In this document: positions 36,291 to 44,988 of the stretch, piece after piece
Position numbering within the stretch: the stretch's first letter is position 1
Layout: every line of letters starts with the position of its first letter
Source: DASUFP01 sp036274495
GTDB lineage: Bacteria > Bacteroidota > Bacteroidia > AKYH767-A > OLB10
DNA length: 64,000 nt
Reading direction: 5' to 3'
Assembly (NCBI GenBank): GCA_036274495.1
Contig: DASUFP010000100.1
Location: forward strand, 1-64,000
Program-made: the position numbers and the translations under genes
Notes under the pieces: generated by a model
Told to the model about the DNA's origin: nothing
Database searches by the model: none
What the model saw: the letters and a program-made list of their open reading frames with translations, nothing else

Positions 36291-36441
36291 CAAAAAAGTG
36301 AGATACCGAATGTTTATTAACTAATTGATTATCAATATTAAATGAAACAAATGCAAGGTTAGGCTTATTTTCGATTCTTTCAGGAGGCCCTTTTTTATTA
36401 AGTTCACCCTCTTTTCAACTTATAATAATAGACCTCTTTCT

Positions 36442-37374
36442 GTGAAAATTGATATTATTTATATTCCCTGTTACCGGCGCGATTTCAGGCTGGCACGGAT
36501 ATGCATTGCCAGTATCCGACATTGGTATCCTGACATACCAATAACCATTATTAAAGATGAGATGATGCACAGTTTTGATACAACAGAACTGGAGCGTGTA
36601 TTTAATGTTTCGGTTTATCCTCAAAATGCACGATTGTATGGCTGGGGCTTTTCAAAATTTGAAGCAATGTTTGAACCGGCAGGCAAAAGGTTCTTATTTC
36701 TGGATGCCGACATTGTAATGGCCGGCCCTGTATTGGAGTTGCTTGAAAAATATGATGATGATTATATTGTTCATGAAGAACCCTACTCACTTGAAGATGT
36801 TTACAAGTACTATTTTAATCTGGAGGAATTGAAAAAATTTGACCCTGCATTTCACTTTCCGGAATTCACATTTAATACCGGCCAATTTGTTGGAACAGCA
36901 GGAAAACTAAAACGCAGCGATTTTGATCCGCTTGTTGAATGGAGTGAACCCCGGATAGTTAAACGTACGGATGTCTTTACCTTCGGAGGCGAGCAGCCGG
37001 TATTGAACTATGTAGTTATGAAAAAAATGGGAGAGGGTATGTTATCTGTAAAAAGGCTCAACTTTATGAGAGAAGGATTGAATCCTGATACGGCTGCAAT
37101 ATCTATTGACCGGCTTGATCGTAAAGAAGGATACCCGTTTATTTTGCATTGGCACGATAAAAAACCGGATGTATTTGATCCGCGTATGCGGCAGATTCCC
37201 AGAAACGACATCCTGCTTCATTTTGAAAAAATTTATTTTGAAAAAGCAAGTATTGGCGTTTTCAGAAGGAAGTTGAGAATTCAATGGGAACATTTATATG
37301 ATACTGTACTCATGAAATCTTTATTGTTAATTCGTGGTCAAATAGGGTTTAGAGGGCTGTTCAGAAAAATATGA
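36442..37374 (+). CDS. Putative GT-A-fold glycosyltransferase
   Basis: A 310-residue cytoplasmic protein that looks like a nucleotide-sugar-dependent glycosyltransferase. It begins with IDIIYIPCYRRDFRLARICI, a typical first beta strand and helix. A DxD metal-binding motif lies in RFLFLDADIVMAG (about residues 76-87). The C-terminal half has an HWHD segment. No membrane helix is seen. The start codon is GTG at 36442; no better start is nearby. It is followed after 37 bp by a YdcF-like gene that has its own promoter. The substrate is unknown, but surface polysaccharide or LPS synthesis is likely. Confidence 0.75.
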   Translation: MKIDIIYIPCYRRDFRLARICIASIRHWYPDIPITIIKDEMMHSFDTTELERVFNVSVYPQNARLYGWGFSKFEAMFEPAGKRFLFLDADIVMAGPVLELLEKYDDDYIVHEEPYSLEDVYKYYFNLEELKKFDPAFHFPEFTFNTGQFVGTAGKLKRSDFDPLVEWSEPRIVKRTDVFTFGGEQPVLNYVVMKKMGEGMLSVKRLNFMREGLNPDTAAISIDRLDRKEGYPFILHWHDKKPDVFDPRMRQIPRNDILLHFEKIYFEKASIGVFRRKLRIQWEHLYDTVLMKSLLLIRGQIGFRGLFRKI

Positions 37375-37377
37375 ATA

Positions 37378-37407
37378 TTGTTTTCAACTATTATCTTTCT
37401 ACTTTTG
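37378..37407 (+). promoter_or_regulatory. Promoter of YdcF/ElyC-like gene
   Basis: TTG (37378-37380), a 19-bp spacer and TACTTTTG (37400-37407). The box ends four bases before the ATG at 37412, so the transcript has almost no leader. The -33 element follows the preceding stop codon by only a few bases. Confidence 0.6.
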
Positions 37408-37411
37408 AATC

Positions 37412-38173
37412 ATGTTTTTCCTGTTGTCTAAAATTTTTGAGTTTGTCCTTTTGCCGCTGACATGGATTATTGTTCTGCTGGGTGTGGGATTATATAAAAA
37501 CGCCAACGGCAGAAGAATGATTCTTGCAGCTTTTTTGATGTTACTGTTTTTTACCAATCCCTATTTCATCAATGTAGCCCTTCATTCTTGGGAAGTTCAG
37601 GGACGAAAGGTATCTTCCATTGATCTTCCATATGATGTTGTTATTGTTTTGGGCGGAAGCATGAGATATTACAACGGGGAGCTGAACCGACCGGTTTATA
37701 GTTCAAGTGTGGACAGAATGCTTCAGGCAATTACTTTATACAAACAGCATAAAGTAAAAAAAATTCTTCTTTCAGGAGGTTCCGGAAGAGTACTGTTTCC
37801 GGATGAAAGAGAGTCGGCGATATTGGCTGGAATATTGGATGATGCCGGAATACCACGTTCGGATATCATACTTGAAAACAATTCCAGAAACACCTGGCAA
37901 AATGCGGTGGAATCTGCAAAACTGTTGAAAAGTGGCACCTATGGAAATCGTTTTTTATTGTTGACTTCAGCCTTTCATATGCGTCGTTCGCTTGCTTGTT
38001 TTTCCAAAGCAGGTTTAAAATGTGACCCATGGTCGGTTGATCAGCGATCGGGTCAGGGAACGTTCAGCCCGGACAGGATTATCTTACCTGAGGCAGCTGC
38101 TATGGGACTATGGGACATATTGTTTCATGAGTGGTTTGGAGTTATTTTCTACAAAATAGCAGGTTATAACTAA
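37412..38173 (+). CDS. YdcF/ElyC/SanA family (DUF218) membrane protein
   Basis: A 253-residue protein with two N-terminal transmembrane segments (about residues 13-28 and 36-52), then a DUF218 domain. The domain has VIVLGGSMRYYNG, the SVDRMLQAITLYKQHKVKKI segment, LLSGGSGRV, ENNSRNTWQNA and LLTSAFHMRRS. Known: E. coli ElyC and SanA, in the same family, act in envelope integrity and peptidoglycan or lipid-carrier recycling, though the reaction is not settled. Placement between a glycosyltransferase and an OmpH-like chaperone suits an envelope role. Confidence 0.88.
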   Translation: MFFLLSKIFEFVLLPLTWIIVLLGVGLYKNANGRRMILAAFLMLLFFTNPYFINVALHSWEVQGRKVSSIDLPYDVVIVLGGSMRYYNGELNRPVYSSSVDRMLQAITLYKQHKVKKILLSGGSGRVLFPDERESAILAGILDDAGIPRSDIILENNSRNTWQNAVESAKLLKSGTYGNRFLLLTSAFHMRRSLACFSKAGLKCDPWSVDQRSGQGTFSPDRIILPEAAAMGLWDILFHEWFGVIFYKIAGYN

Positions 38174-38199
38174 TCCGTTTTTCTGTTACAGGGATTAAA

Positions 38200-38207
38200 T
38201 ATCTTTG
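38200..38207 (+). promoter_or_regulatory. -7 box of OmpH-like gene
   Basis: TATCTTTG ends four bases before the ATG at 38212. A clear TTG -33 element is missing. Confidence 0.4.
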
Positions 38208-38211
38208 TGCC

Positions 38212-38784
38212 ATGAAAAAGCTGTCTCTGTTACTTAATTTGGTGCTGATAGTTGCTGTCGGGTACCTCTACTACAAAGTTTACACTACTCCTCAGGCCGT
38301 ATCAAAAACTACTTTAACAGGGGAGTATATGCCTTCAAACGGAATAGTTTATATTGATTCAGACACCTTGTTGGCTCATTATGAATTTTTTAAGGATTTA
38401 AAGGCCGGTTTTGAGCAAAAGCAGGATAGCATAGATAAGATGCTTGAGTCAAGAGGAAGAGCCCTCGAAAAAGATGTTCAGGTATATCAGGAAAAGGCAG
38501 GTACCATGAGTGCTGAACAGCGCTCCCGCACCGAAGAACAATTGATGGGGCGTCAGGAAAACCTTGTTTCGCTGCGTCGAAAACTTTTGAGTGAATTAAG
38601 TGATCAGGAGGATAAAATAAATGATAGTTTACATAATAGTCTTCATGATTACCTTAAGGAATACAATAAAGAGAAAAATTACCTGTTTATTTTAGGATAC
38701 CAGCGTGGTACAGGAATTTTATTGGCTAATGATTCGCTGGATGTAACTAAAGAAGTGCTGACAGGCCTCAACAACAGAAAATAA
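38212..38784 (+). CDS. OmpH/Skp-family periplasmic chaperone
   Basis: A 190-residue protein with a hydrophobic N-terminal segment (about 5-22), which could be an uncleaved anchor or a signal peptide. The mature part has GIVYIDSDTLLAHYEF and a long charged coiled coil (about 60-150), then a C-terminal beta strand segment FILGYQRGTGILLA. This is the OmpH/Skp layout: a jellyfish-like trimer that holds outer-membrane proteins in the periplasm. A terminator follows directly, and a -7 box lies just before the start, so it is likely monocistronic. Confidence 0.85.
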   Translation: MKKLSLLLNLVLIVAVGYLYYKVYTTPQAVSKTTLTGEYMPSNGIVYIDSDTLLAHYEFFKDLKAGFEQKQDSIDKMLESRGRALEKDVQVYQEKAGTMSAEQRSRTEEQLMGRQENLVSLRRKLLSELSDQEDKINDSLHNSLHDYLKEYNKEKNYLFILGYQRGTGILLANDSLDVTKEVLTGLNNRK

Positions 38785-38801
38785 CTATTCAGAATATGAA
38801 A

Positions 38802-38835
38802 TAAAAAAGGGCTGATTTACTCAGCCCTTTTTTAT
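38802..38835. terminator. Bidirectional terminator between OmpH-like and DUF4476 genes
   Basis: Stem AAAAAAGGGCTGA / TCAGCCCTTTTTT with a 5-base loop, flanked by A-run and T-run, between converging genes. Confidence 0.88.
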
Positions 38836-38848
38836 TGAAAATAGATCT

Positions 38849-39856
38849 TTACCGATGTTCAATATACTCGTTAAGATCATCTATTGAGGATTCAAAAGTG
38901 AATGCATCATTAATCTTGTAGTAATTTTGTTTATCAAAAGCATAATCATATGCATACTTGGCAAGGTCGAGGCGGGTTTCTTCAAATGAAAAAATAAGCA
39001 TCAGTTGCTTGATTTGGTTGCATGAAAGACAATTGTTTTTGACCACTTGTTTGGCCATAGTCAGCTGTGAATCGGAAAAACTTTTACTGGAAATACTCTT
39101 TTTTGCCGACTCAAATGACCCGTCATTCATTGGGTAAGAGCACCTGTTAGGGGTTGCGGGATCAGGATATGTTGCGGCTTGTGAACTTGATTGGGTGGTA
39201 GTTGTTGTGGTGGTGGTAGATGTAGTACCTGTGGTTATACCGCCAATATTTACGTTCATTGATACATTGGCGTTTTCGTTACCGGCAACTCCTGATGTTG
39301 TAGTCACTTGAGTAGTTGTTGAAGTTCCGGTTTGTTGTACGTTACTGTTTACAGCTGTTTGCTGCTGATATTGCTTGTTTGTTTCTGATGGATTGGTGTT
39401 TGAATTTGATGAAGATGCCAGAGCAGCTTCACTTACCAGTTTTATCACATATTTGGATTCCTGTGCATCTATCTGTTCTTTTTTAGCTGCTGATTCCTGC
39501 TTGTCTCCGCCTTCTATTTGTCTGCCCAGATTCACTCCGACTTTCTTAAATCCCTTTTCTGTGCTGGAAACTTTTTTCAATTTGATGGCAAATGTTCGTT
39601 CTTTACCATCAATGGCATAAATTTTTTCATCCAGTATACCAAGAGAAGTATCTGCAAAAAGAATTTTAACAAGATAAGGAGCGCCAATCAGTCCGGTAAC
39701 TTTTACATTGGTTTCGGGAGTGTCATTTTTACGTAATCCATTCATGATTACACTGAATCGCTCACCGTTTTCGCTGAAGAAAACTAAACTTGCTTCCTGT
39801 GCAAATGTACCTGCTGCAAAGGCTGAAAACACTAATAACAGAAACAATTTTTTCAT
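38849..39856 (-). CDS. Secreted DUF4476-domain protein
   Basis: A 335-residue exported protein of unknown function. A signal peptide (1-19) ends GTFAQ. The first 110 residues look like a beta domain (EASLVFFSENGERFSVIM). A Thr/Ser/Asn/Gln-rich linker follows (about 150-230), with runs of Thr. The C-terminal 95 or so residues are the helical DUF4476 domain, with SFSDSQLTMAKQVVKNNCLS and IFSFEETRLDLAKYAYD. It lies 62 bp after valS on the same strand. There is no T9SS sorting domain, so it is probably periplasmic or surface-bound by other means. Confidence 0.85.
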   Translation of the reverse strand: MKKLFLLLVFSAFAAGTFAQEASLVFFSENGERFSVIMNGLRKNDTPETNVKVTGLIGAPYLVKILFADTSLGILDEKIYAIDGKERTFAIKLKKVSSTEKGFKKVGVNLGRQIEGGDKQESAAKKEQIDAQESKYVIKLVSEAALASSSNSNTNPSETNKQYQQQTAVNSNVQQTGTSTTTQVTTTSGVAGNENANVSMNVNIGGITTGTTSTTTTTTTTQSSSQAATYPDPATPNRCSYPMNDGSFESAKKSISSKSFSDSQLTMAKQVVKNNCLSCNQIKQLMLIFSFEETRLDLAKYAYDYAFDKQNYYKINDAFTFESSIDDLNEYIEHR

Positions 39857-39918
39857 TTTATGAAGATTAATTTGAGTGACAGAGTTTTATTGGTTTGCAG
39901 AATAATTTAACTGAAACT

Positions 39919-42582
39919 TTAGCTGTTCAGCATTTCCAATTGATTTTTGAGCATTCTGATTTTTTCCTCAGCATCAGTTTTTTTCTTTTGTTCAAGTTCA
40001 ACAACTTCCGGCTTTGCATTTGAAACAAATCGTTCATTGCCTAATTTTTTCATAACTGACTCCAGGAAACTGAGGGTATATTCCAATTCCTGTTTTATAC
40101 GAATTTTTTCCTGGGATTTGTCTGCTAAACCCTCCGTATGAATGAAATATTCATGCTTTCCAATAACCATGGAAACGGAACCTGCAGGGGCGGAATCGAC
40201 AGCAGATACAGACGAAAGATTGCAAAGTTTTATAACAATATTATGCAGAGGGTTGTGAGCGGATAAACCGGGTGAAGAATATGAAACCGATATTGGCTGG
40301 CGGTTTGGAATGTTTTTTTGTTTACGGATGTTCCTGATTCCTGTTACCAGATCAGTTATCTCTCTGAAGTTTTCGGTTATGGTACTGTCTATTGATTCTT
40401 GAGAACATTCAGGCCATTTGGCAATAATTATATAATCGTTTTCGGTTCGGGTATTGATGTTGTGCCAAATCTCTTCAGTTATAAATGGCATAAACGGGTG
40501 GAGCATTCGAAGCAAATATTCAAAAAATTCAGTGGTTTTTTCATAAACCTTTTCATGCATGTTTGTACCTAAGGGAGGTTTGACAATTTCCAGATACCAC
40601 GAACAAAAGTCGTCCCAAACCAATTTGTAAAGGGTCATTAAAGCCTCAGATAATCGATATTTGGTAAAGAGGTCGTTAATTAAAAGTGTTTCTTCCGCAA
40701 GTCTGTTTTCAAACCAATTTATGGTCGCTGAATAGTCGTTCTGATCTGTTGAATCTTTTCCGGACCTTTCCTGCCAGCTTTTAATCAACCTGAAAGCATT
40801 CCATATTTTGTTTCCAAAATTCCGACCCTGCTCACAAAGTGTATCATCAAAGGGCAGATCGTTTCCGGCAGGAGAAGTAAGCAACATACCAACCCGCACA
40901 CCATCGGCACCATATTTTGATATCAATTCAAGTGGTTCAGGTGAGTTTCCCAGCGATTTAGACATTTTTCTGCCTTGTTTGTCTCTTACAATACCGGTGA
41001 GATAAACATTTGTAAACGGCTTCTCGCCACGGTATTCATAACCGGCAATAATCATTCTCGCCACCCAAAAGAAAAGAATTTCAGGAGCGGTTACCAGATC
41101 ATTGGTCGGATAGTAATAGTTAATGTCCTTGTTTTCCGGATTTTTAAATCCGTCGAATACCGAAATGGGCCATAACCACGACGAAAACCAGGTGTCCAGC
41201 ACATCTTCATCCTGTGTTAATTGGTCATACAATAAGGCAGATTCACCATTAGATACCCGCTGTTTGTTTAATGCTTCAAATGCTGTTATTGCATCCTTCT
41301 CGGTTTTTGCCACAACAAAATCTCCGGTTGAATTATACCATGCCGGTATTCGTTGTCCCCACCACAATTGACGTGAAATGCACCAATCGTGCACATTTTC
41401 CATCCAATGGCGATAGGTGTTTTTGAATTTATCGGGAAACAACCTGATGTCGTCATTCATCACATGCTGTAAAGCTGGTTTTGAAAGTTGTTCCATTTTC
41501 AAAAACCATTGCATTGACATCCTGGGTTCTATAACAGCATTTGTACGTTCCGAAAAGCCAACATTGCTCTTATAGGGTTGCTTTTTCACTAAAGCACCAG
41601 AAGCCTCCAGATCTTTTACAATTTTCTTTCTTACTTCAAACCTGTCCTCTCCAACATAAAATTGTGCAGCAGCACTCATTTTACCTTCAGGAGTTAATAC
41701 ATCAACTATCTGTAATTTATGACGTAATCCCAGTTGATAATCATTGGCATCATGAGCAGGAGTCACTTTCAGGGCGCCGGTTCCGAATTCCATGGTTACA
41801 TAATCATCCGCAATAACGGGAACCGATCGGTTCACCAAAGGAACTATTGCTTTCTTCCCGTGCAAATGTTTGTATCTTTCGTCAGCCGGATTTACACAAA
41901 TGGCTGTATCTCCCAAAATGGTTTCAGGACGGGTAGTAGCTATGGTGATAAATTCGTCAGAACCCTCTATCTGATAGCTGACGTGATATAACTGCGAATC
42001 TATTTCTTTATAAATCACCTCTTCGTCAGAAACGGCTGTCATACCTGCAGGATCCCAGTTCACCATGCGCATTCCGCGGTATATATGGCCCTTTTTGTAC
42101 AGATCAATAAATACACTGATTACCGCATCAGACAGATCATCTTCCATGGTAAACCTGGTCCGGTCCCAGTCACAAGAAGCTCCCAGCTTTTTAAGCTGTT
42201 CAAGAATAATTCCGCCGTATTTCTCTTTCCATTCCCATGCGTACTTTAAAAATGCATCCCTCGTAAGGTCCTTTTTGTGAATGCCCTTTTCTTTAAGCAT
42301 TGCCACAACCCGCGCTTCAGTTGCAATAGAAGCATGGTCGGTACCCGGAACCCAACACGCGTTTTTGCCCATCATCCTTGCCCTGCGTATGAGCACATCC
42401 TGAATGGTATTGTTTAACATATGACCCATATGCAATACCCCGGTTACATTAGGCGGAGGAATTACAATTGTATAAGGCTCTCTTTTGTCTGGAACCGAAC
42501 GAAAAAACCCTTTCTCCATCCATTTTCTATACCATTTGTCTTCGGCAAGGGAGGGGTTGTATAATTTTGAAATCTCAGACAT
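39919..42582 (-). CDS. valS: Valyl-tRNA synthetase
   Basis: An 887-residue class I aminoacyl-tRNA synthetase that charges tRNA-Val. The HIGH motif appears as HMGH (about residue 50) in PPPNVTGVLHMGH and the KMSKS motif in GRKMSKSLGNS (about 535). The editing domain (about 200-340) has TTRPETILGDTA. The C-terminal arm (about 815-885) is a coiled coil, as in other ValS. Length is normal. Upstream is a spacer of about 525 bp shared with a divergent DUF1573 gene. Confidence 0.99.
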   Translation of the reverse strand: MSEISKLYNPSLAEDKWYRKWMEKGFFRSVPDKREPYTIVIPPPNVTGVLHMGHMLNNTIQDVLIRRARMMGKNACWVPGTDHASIATEARVVAMLKEKGIHKKDLTRDAFLKYAWEWKEKYGGIILEQLKKLGASCDWDRTRFTMEDDLSDAVISVFIDLYKKGHIYRGMRMVNWDPAGMTAVSDEEVIYKEIDSQLYHVSYQIEGSDEFITIATTRPETILGDTAICVNPADERYKHLHGKKAIVPLVNRSVPVIADDYVTMEFGTGALKVTPAHDANDYQLGLRHKLQIVDVLTPEGKMSAAAQFYVGEDRFEVRKKIVKDLEASGALVKKQPYKSNVGFSERTNAVIEPRMSMQWFLKMEQLSKPALQHVMNDDIRLFPDKFKNTYRHWMENVHDWCISRQLWWGQRIPAWYNSTGDFVVAKTEKDAITAFEALNKQRVSNGESALLYDQLTQDEDVLDTWFSSWLWPISVFDGFKNPENKDINYYYPTNDLVTAPEILFFWVARMIIAGYEYRGEKPFTNVYLTGIVRDKQGRKMSKSLGNSPEPLELISKYGADGVRVGMLLTSPAGNDLPFDDTLCEQGRNFGNKIWNAFRLIKSWQERSGKDSTDQNDYSATINWFENRLAEETLLINDLFTKYRLSEALMTLYKLVWDDFCSWYLEIVKPPLGTNMHEKVYEKTTEFFEYLLRMLHPFMPFITEEIWHNINTRTENDYIIIAKWPECSQESIDSTITENFREITDLVTGIRNIRKQKNIPNRQPISVSYSSPGLSAHNPLHNIVIKLCNLSSVSAVDSAPAGSVSMVIGKHEYFIHTEGLADKSQEKIRIKQELEYTLSFLESVMKKLGNERFVSNAKPEVVELEQKKKTDAEEKIRMLKNQLEMLNS

Positions 42583-43107
42583 GCTGTTAATTTGAAGTCA
42601 ATTTGTTGCCAAATATCCGAAATTCAGGCCGCATTTCAGTAATTTCACCTTATATTCAATTCATTTCAAGGCCTTTTCAAAGTATTTGCTTTATGCTAAA
42701 TTAAAATCTGTTTGGTGTCCCGGGATGAAAAGTGCCGTTATTTTTGGGGTCCACCCTAAGGGTAATTAAGTGGCCCCTTGAAGGTTCATAAATAGCTGTA
42801 AATCAAATAAATGTCATCTCAAGCGTCACAAAGAAACAGATCAGCTGAAGAACCAGCAATGTCTTGCGCTTGTTGTTTAGATTGGCATCCGACAGGCTTC
42901 AGGGTGATAAAACGGTAATTTATAAGTGTTTTGAACAGGATAGTACCGATTAAACCGAACTTGTTCACACAACCGGATGATCAGTATTTACGTTGGTTAT
43001 TCATACAAATTTCATAAACCGGGCATAAATTTGTCCTCCATATTGTACTGATAACTAAGTATACATACATTTGCTTATCGTTGATTAACACTGAAAATCC
43101 ATATAAA
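42583..43107. other. 525-bp divergent spacer between valS and first DUF1573 gene
   Basis: No credible gene is present. A hairpin with stem GGGG(T)CCAC / GTGGCCCC lies at 42746-42777 and encloses a smaller ACCC-TAA-GGGT palindrome. A perfect inverted repeat ACAAATTT / AAATTTGT lies at 43005-43034. Two TAnnTTTG-type boxes occur, at 43026-43033 and 43066-43073. Control of valS (for example a leader RNA) could lie here, but no T-box is recognisable. Confidence 0.55.
43066..43073 (+). promoter_or_regulatory. -7 box of first DUF1573 gene
   Basis: TACATTTG lies 35 bp before the ATG at 43108. A second box, TAAATTTG, at 43026-43033 overlaps the right arm of the inverted repeat at 43005-43034. No well-placed TTG precedes either. 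Confidence 0.35.
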
Positions 43108-43608
43108 ATGAAAAAAATCATCTACGCTTTACTTTTTGTAGCTGCTGCCGGTACTGCAGTGCATGCTCAATCAACAACCCCTGCCGTTCCCGCAACGTCA
43201 ACACCTACAGGTGAGGTGAACAACGATCCGAACGCCCCTGAAATAGTGTTCGAGACAGAAGTTCATGACTTCGGCACAATTGAATATGGTGGTGACGGTA
43301 CATACGACTTCAAGTTCACAAATACCGGTAAGAGTCCGTTAATTATCAGCAATGCACGTGGTTCTTGCGGTTGCACAGTACCGCAATGGCCAAAAGAGCC
43401 TGTTGCTAAAGGGCAGTCCGGAGTAATTAATGTACATTACGATACAAAACGTCCCGGCCCGTTTACAAAAACTGTTACAATCAGTTCGAATGCCAAATCG
43501 GCTACCAAAGTAATCACCATTAAAGGTACCGTTCAACCTGCTGAGCAATCAGAAGGTACCATGCCTGTGAAGAAAGAGAATACGGCAGCTCCTCTCGAGA
43601 AGCAATAA
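43108..43608 (+). CDS. Exported DUF1573 protein (copy 1)
   Basis: A 166-residue secreted protein. The signal peptide (1-20) ends AVHAQ. A single Ig-like DUF1573 domain follows (about 45-145): VHDFGTIEYGGDGTYDFKF, then RGSCGCTVPQWPKEP with a pair of Cys, and VTISSNA. The start at 43108 is chosen because the signal peptide begins there; an in-frame TTG 27 bases upstream adds a non-signal extension. Function of the domain is unknown. It resembles the abnormal-spindle-type Ig fold that mediates protein binding. A second copy is at 44434, with a methyltransferase between. Confidence 0.88.
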   Translation: MKKIIYALLFVAAAGTAVHAQSTTPAVPATSTPTGEVNNDPNAPEIVFETEVHDFGTIEYGGDGTYDFKFTNTGKSPLIISNARGSCGCTVPQWPKEPVAKGQSGVINVHYDTKRPGPFTKTVTISSNAKSATKVITIKGTVQPAEQSEGTMPVKKENTAAPLEKQ

Positions 43609-43614
43609 GAAGGG

Positions 43615-44394
43615 ATGCCTGAAACATACGGATTAAGGATTCGGGAACGGCGTTCATGGAAGCGCAATTTCCGGATCCTTTTTCGTTTTCTTACGGCTGA
43701 TACATTTAACTATTCATTGCTTTTACTGAAAAAGAAAAGGAAGTATAAATTCGATGCTGATAAATACAAAGGAATTAATCTCGGATGTAGTTCTCACAAT
43801 CCGGAAGGATGGACAGGAATCAGCGGAGGATTAACCATCTGGTTTCTGAACCTTCCAAAGTTTCTGCTGCGTCTTGTATATCCTTTTTCAAGCAGAAGTA
43901 AAAAAGTTGCCTTCGAAGATTTTTATAAAAAAGTTAGAAAAACTAAAATTCTCCATCACGATTTATTCTTTGGCATCCCGTTTGATAACGGTACGGTGCC
44001 AAACGTATTTACAAGTCATTTTATGGAACACCTCACAGAAGAATCGGCACGTTACTTATTGCGTGAAGCCTACAGGGTTTTACAGCCCGGAGGTATGATT
44101 CATATCGTTGTTCCTGCACTTGAAGATGAAGTGGAGAAAATGAAAAAAGCGATTACTGCTCTCGAAAATGGTGATGGAATGCCAATTCAGGAATTTGTTT
44201 CGCAACCATATGAGGAATATAATGATCCCTTCAGTTATCATCGTTTCATGTATCATGCCGAAGCAATGCGTACCCGGTTATCAGATACAGGTTTTAGCGA
44301 GATAAATCAGGTGTTACCCGGTAAAGGAGTTTTTCCGGATTTACAACTCCTGGAAAACCGTGGGGGATTAATTCTGGAAGCCATAAAAAAGTAA
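43615..44394 (+). CDS. SAM-dependent methyltransferase-like protein
   Basis: A 259-residue protein with a class I methyltransferase core that is partly degenerate. GINLGCSSHNPEGWTGI (about 59-75) is a weak version of the glycine-rich SAM-binding loop. TSHFMEHLTEE and LREAYRVLQPGGMIHIVVP (about 134-164) match the Methyltransf_11 family well. It starts 6 bp after the DUF1573 gene with an AAGGG ribosome-binding site and is co-directional with the second DUF1573 gene. Proteins of this type often occur in surface-glycan loci. The substrate is unknown. Confidence 0.78.
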   Translation: MPETYGLRIRERRSWKRNFRILFRFLTADTFNYSLLLLKKKRKYKFDADKYKGINLGCSSHNPEGWTGISGGLTIWFLNLPKFLLRLVYPFSSRSKKVAFEDFYKKVRKTKILHHDLFFGIPFDNGTVPNVFTSHFMEHLTEESARYLLREAYRVLQPGGMIHIVVPALEDEVEKMKKAITALENGDGMPIQEFVSQPYEEYNDPFSYHRFMYHAEAMRTRLSDTGFSEINQVLPGKGVFPDLQLLENRGGLILEAIKK

Positions 44395-44433
44395 AATCTC
44401 ACGCAAATAATAACAAATAAAAAAAACCTACCT

Positions 44434-44919
44434 ATGAAAAAATTAATGTTGTCGGCTGCCGTATTTACAATTACGGCAACCTTTGCTTTCGCACAAACAC
44501 AAAAAACTGCTGCCGCTTCAACTGCTCCGGCGCAAACTCAAACACAATCTGGTGCTGTAATGACATTTGAAAAAGATGTATTTGACTTTGGTACTATCAA
44601 ACAAGGTGACAAAGTTGAACATACTTTTGAATTCACCAACACCGGTACTGAGCCATTGATTATTTCCGAAGCACACGGATCCTGTGGTTGCACCGTTCCC
44701 GAATGGCCTAAAGAACCAATTGCAAAAGGAAAAAAGGGCAAAATTCAGGTGACTTTTAATTCTGCAGGCAAACTGAACATGCAGGATAAAACAGTTACTA
44801 TCAATTCCAATGCTTCAAACAGCCCTGTTGTGCTGCACCTCAAAGGAAATGTAACAGCTCCTGATGCCGCTCCGGCTCCGGCCCCCGAAACCAAACCTGC
44901 TGAAGCGCCAAAGCAATAA
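44434..44919 (+). CDS. Exported DUF1573 protein (copy 2)
   Basis: A 161-residue paralogue of the protein at 43108. The signal peptide (1-20) ends FAFAQ. After an Ala/Gln/Thr-rich linker comes the DUF1573 domain: KDVFDFGTIKQGDKVEHTF, then HGSCGCTVPEWPKEP and VTINSNAS, then a short Ala/Pro tail. The linkers and tails of the two copies differ, but the central motif is shared almost exactly. It ends 69 bp before the aminotransferase. Confidence 0.88.
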   Translation: MKKLMLSAAVFTITATFAFAQTQKTAAASTAPAQTQTQSGAVMTFEKDVFDFGTIKQGDKVEHTFEFTNTGTEPLIISEAHGSCGCTVPEWPKEPIAKGKKGKIQVTFNSAGKLNMQDKTVTINSNASNSPVVLHLKGNVTAPDAAPAPAPETKPAEAPKQ

Positions 44920-44942
44920 TCGGGTCATTTATTCCAATTTTA

Positions 44943-44974
44943 TACCTTTGTATCCCCGGCAAGTGTCGGGGATA
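44943..44974 (+). promoter_or_regulatory. -7 box and 5' hairpin of aminotransferase gene
   Basis: TACCTTTG (44943-44950) is followed at once by a perfect 8-bp hairpin TATCCCCG / CGGGGATA with an 8-base loop (44951-44974), at or near the expected transcription start. The start codon is at 44989. No T-run follows the hairpin, so it is not a terminator. Confidence 0.4.
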
Positions 44975-44988
44975 CTTGTTTAAGAGCC

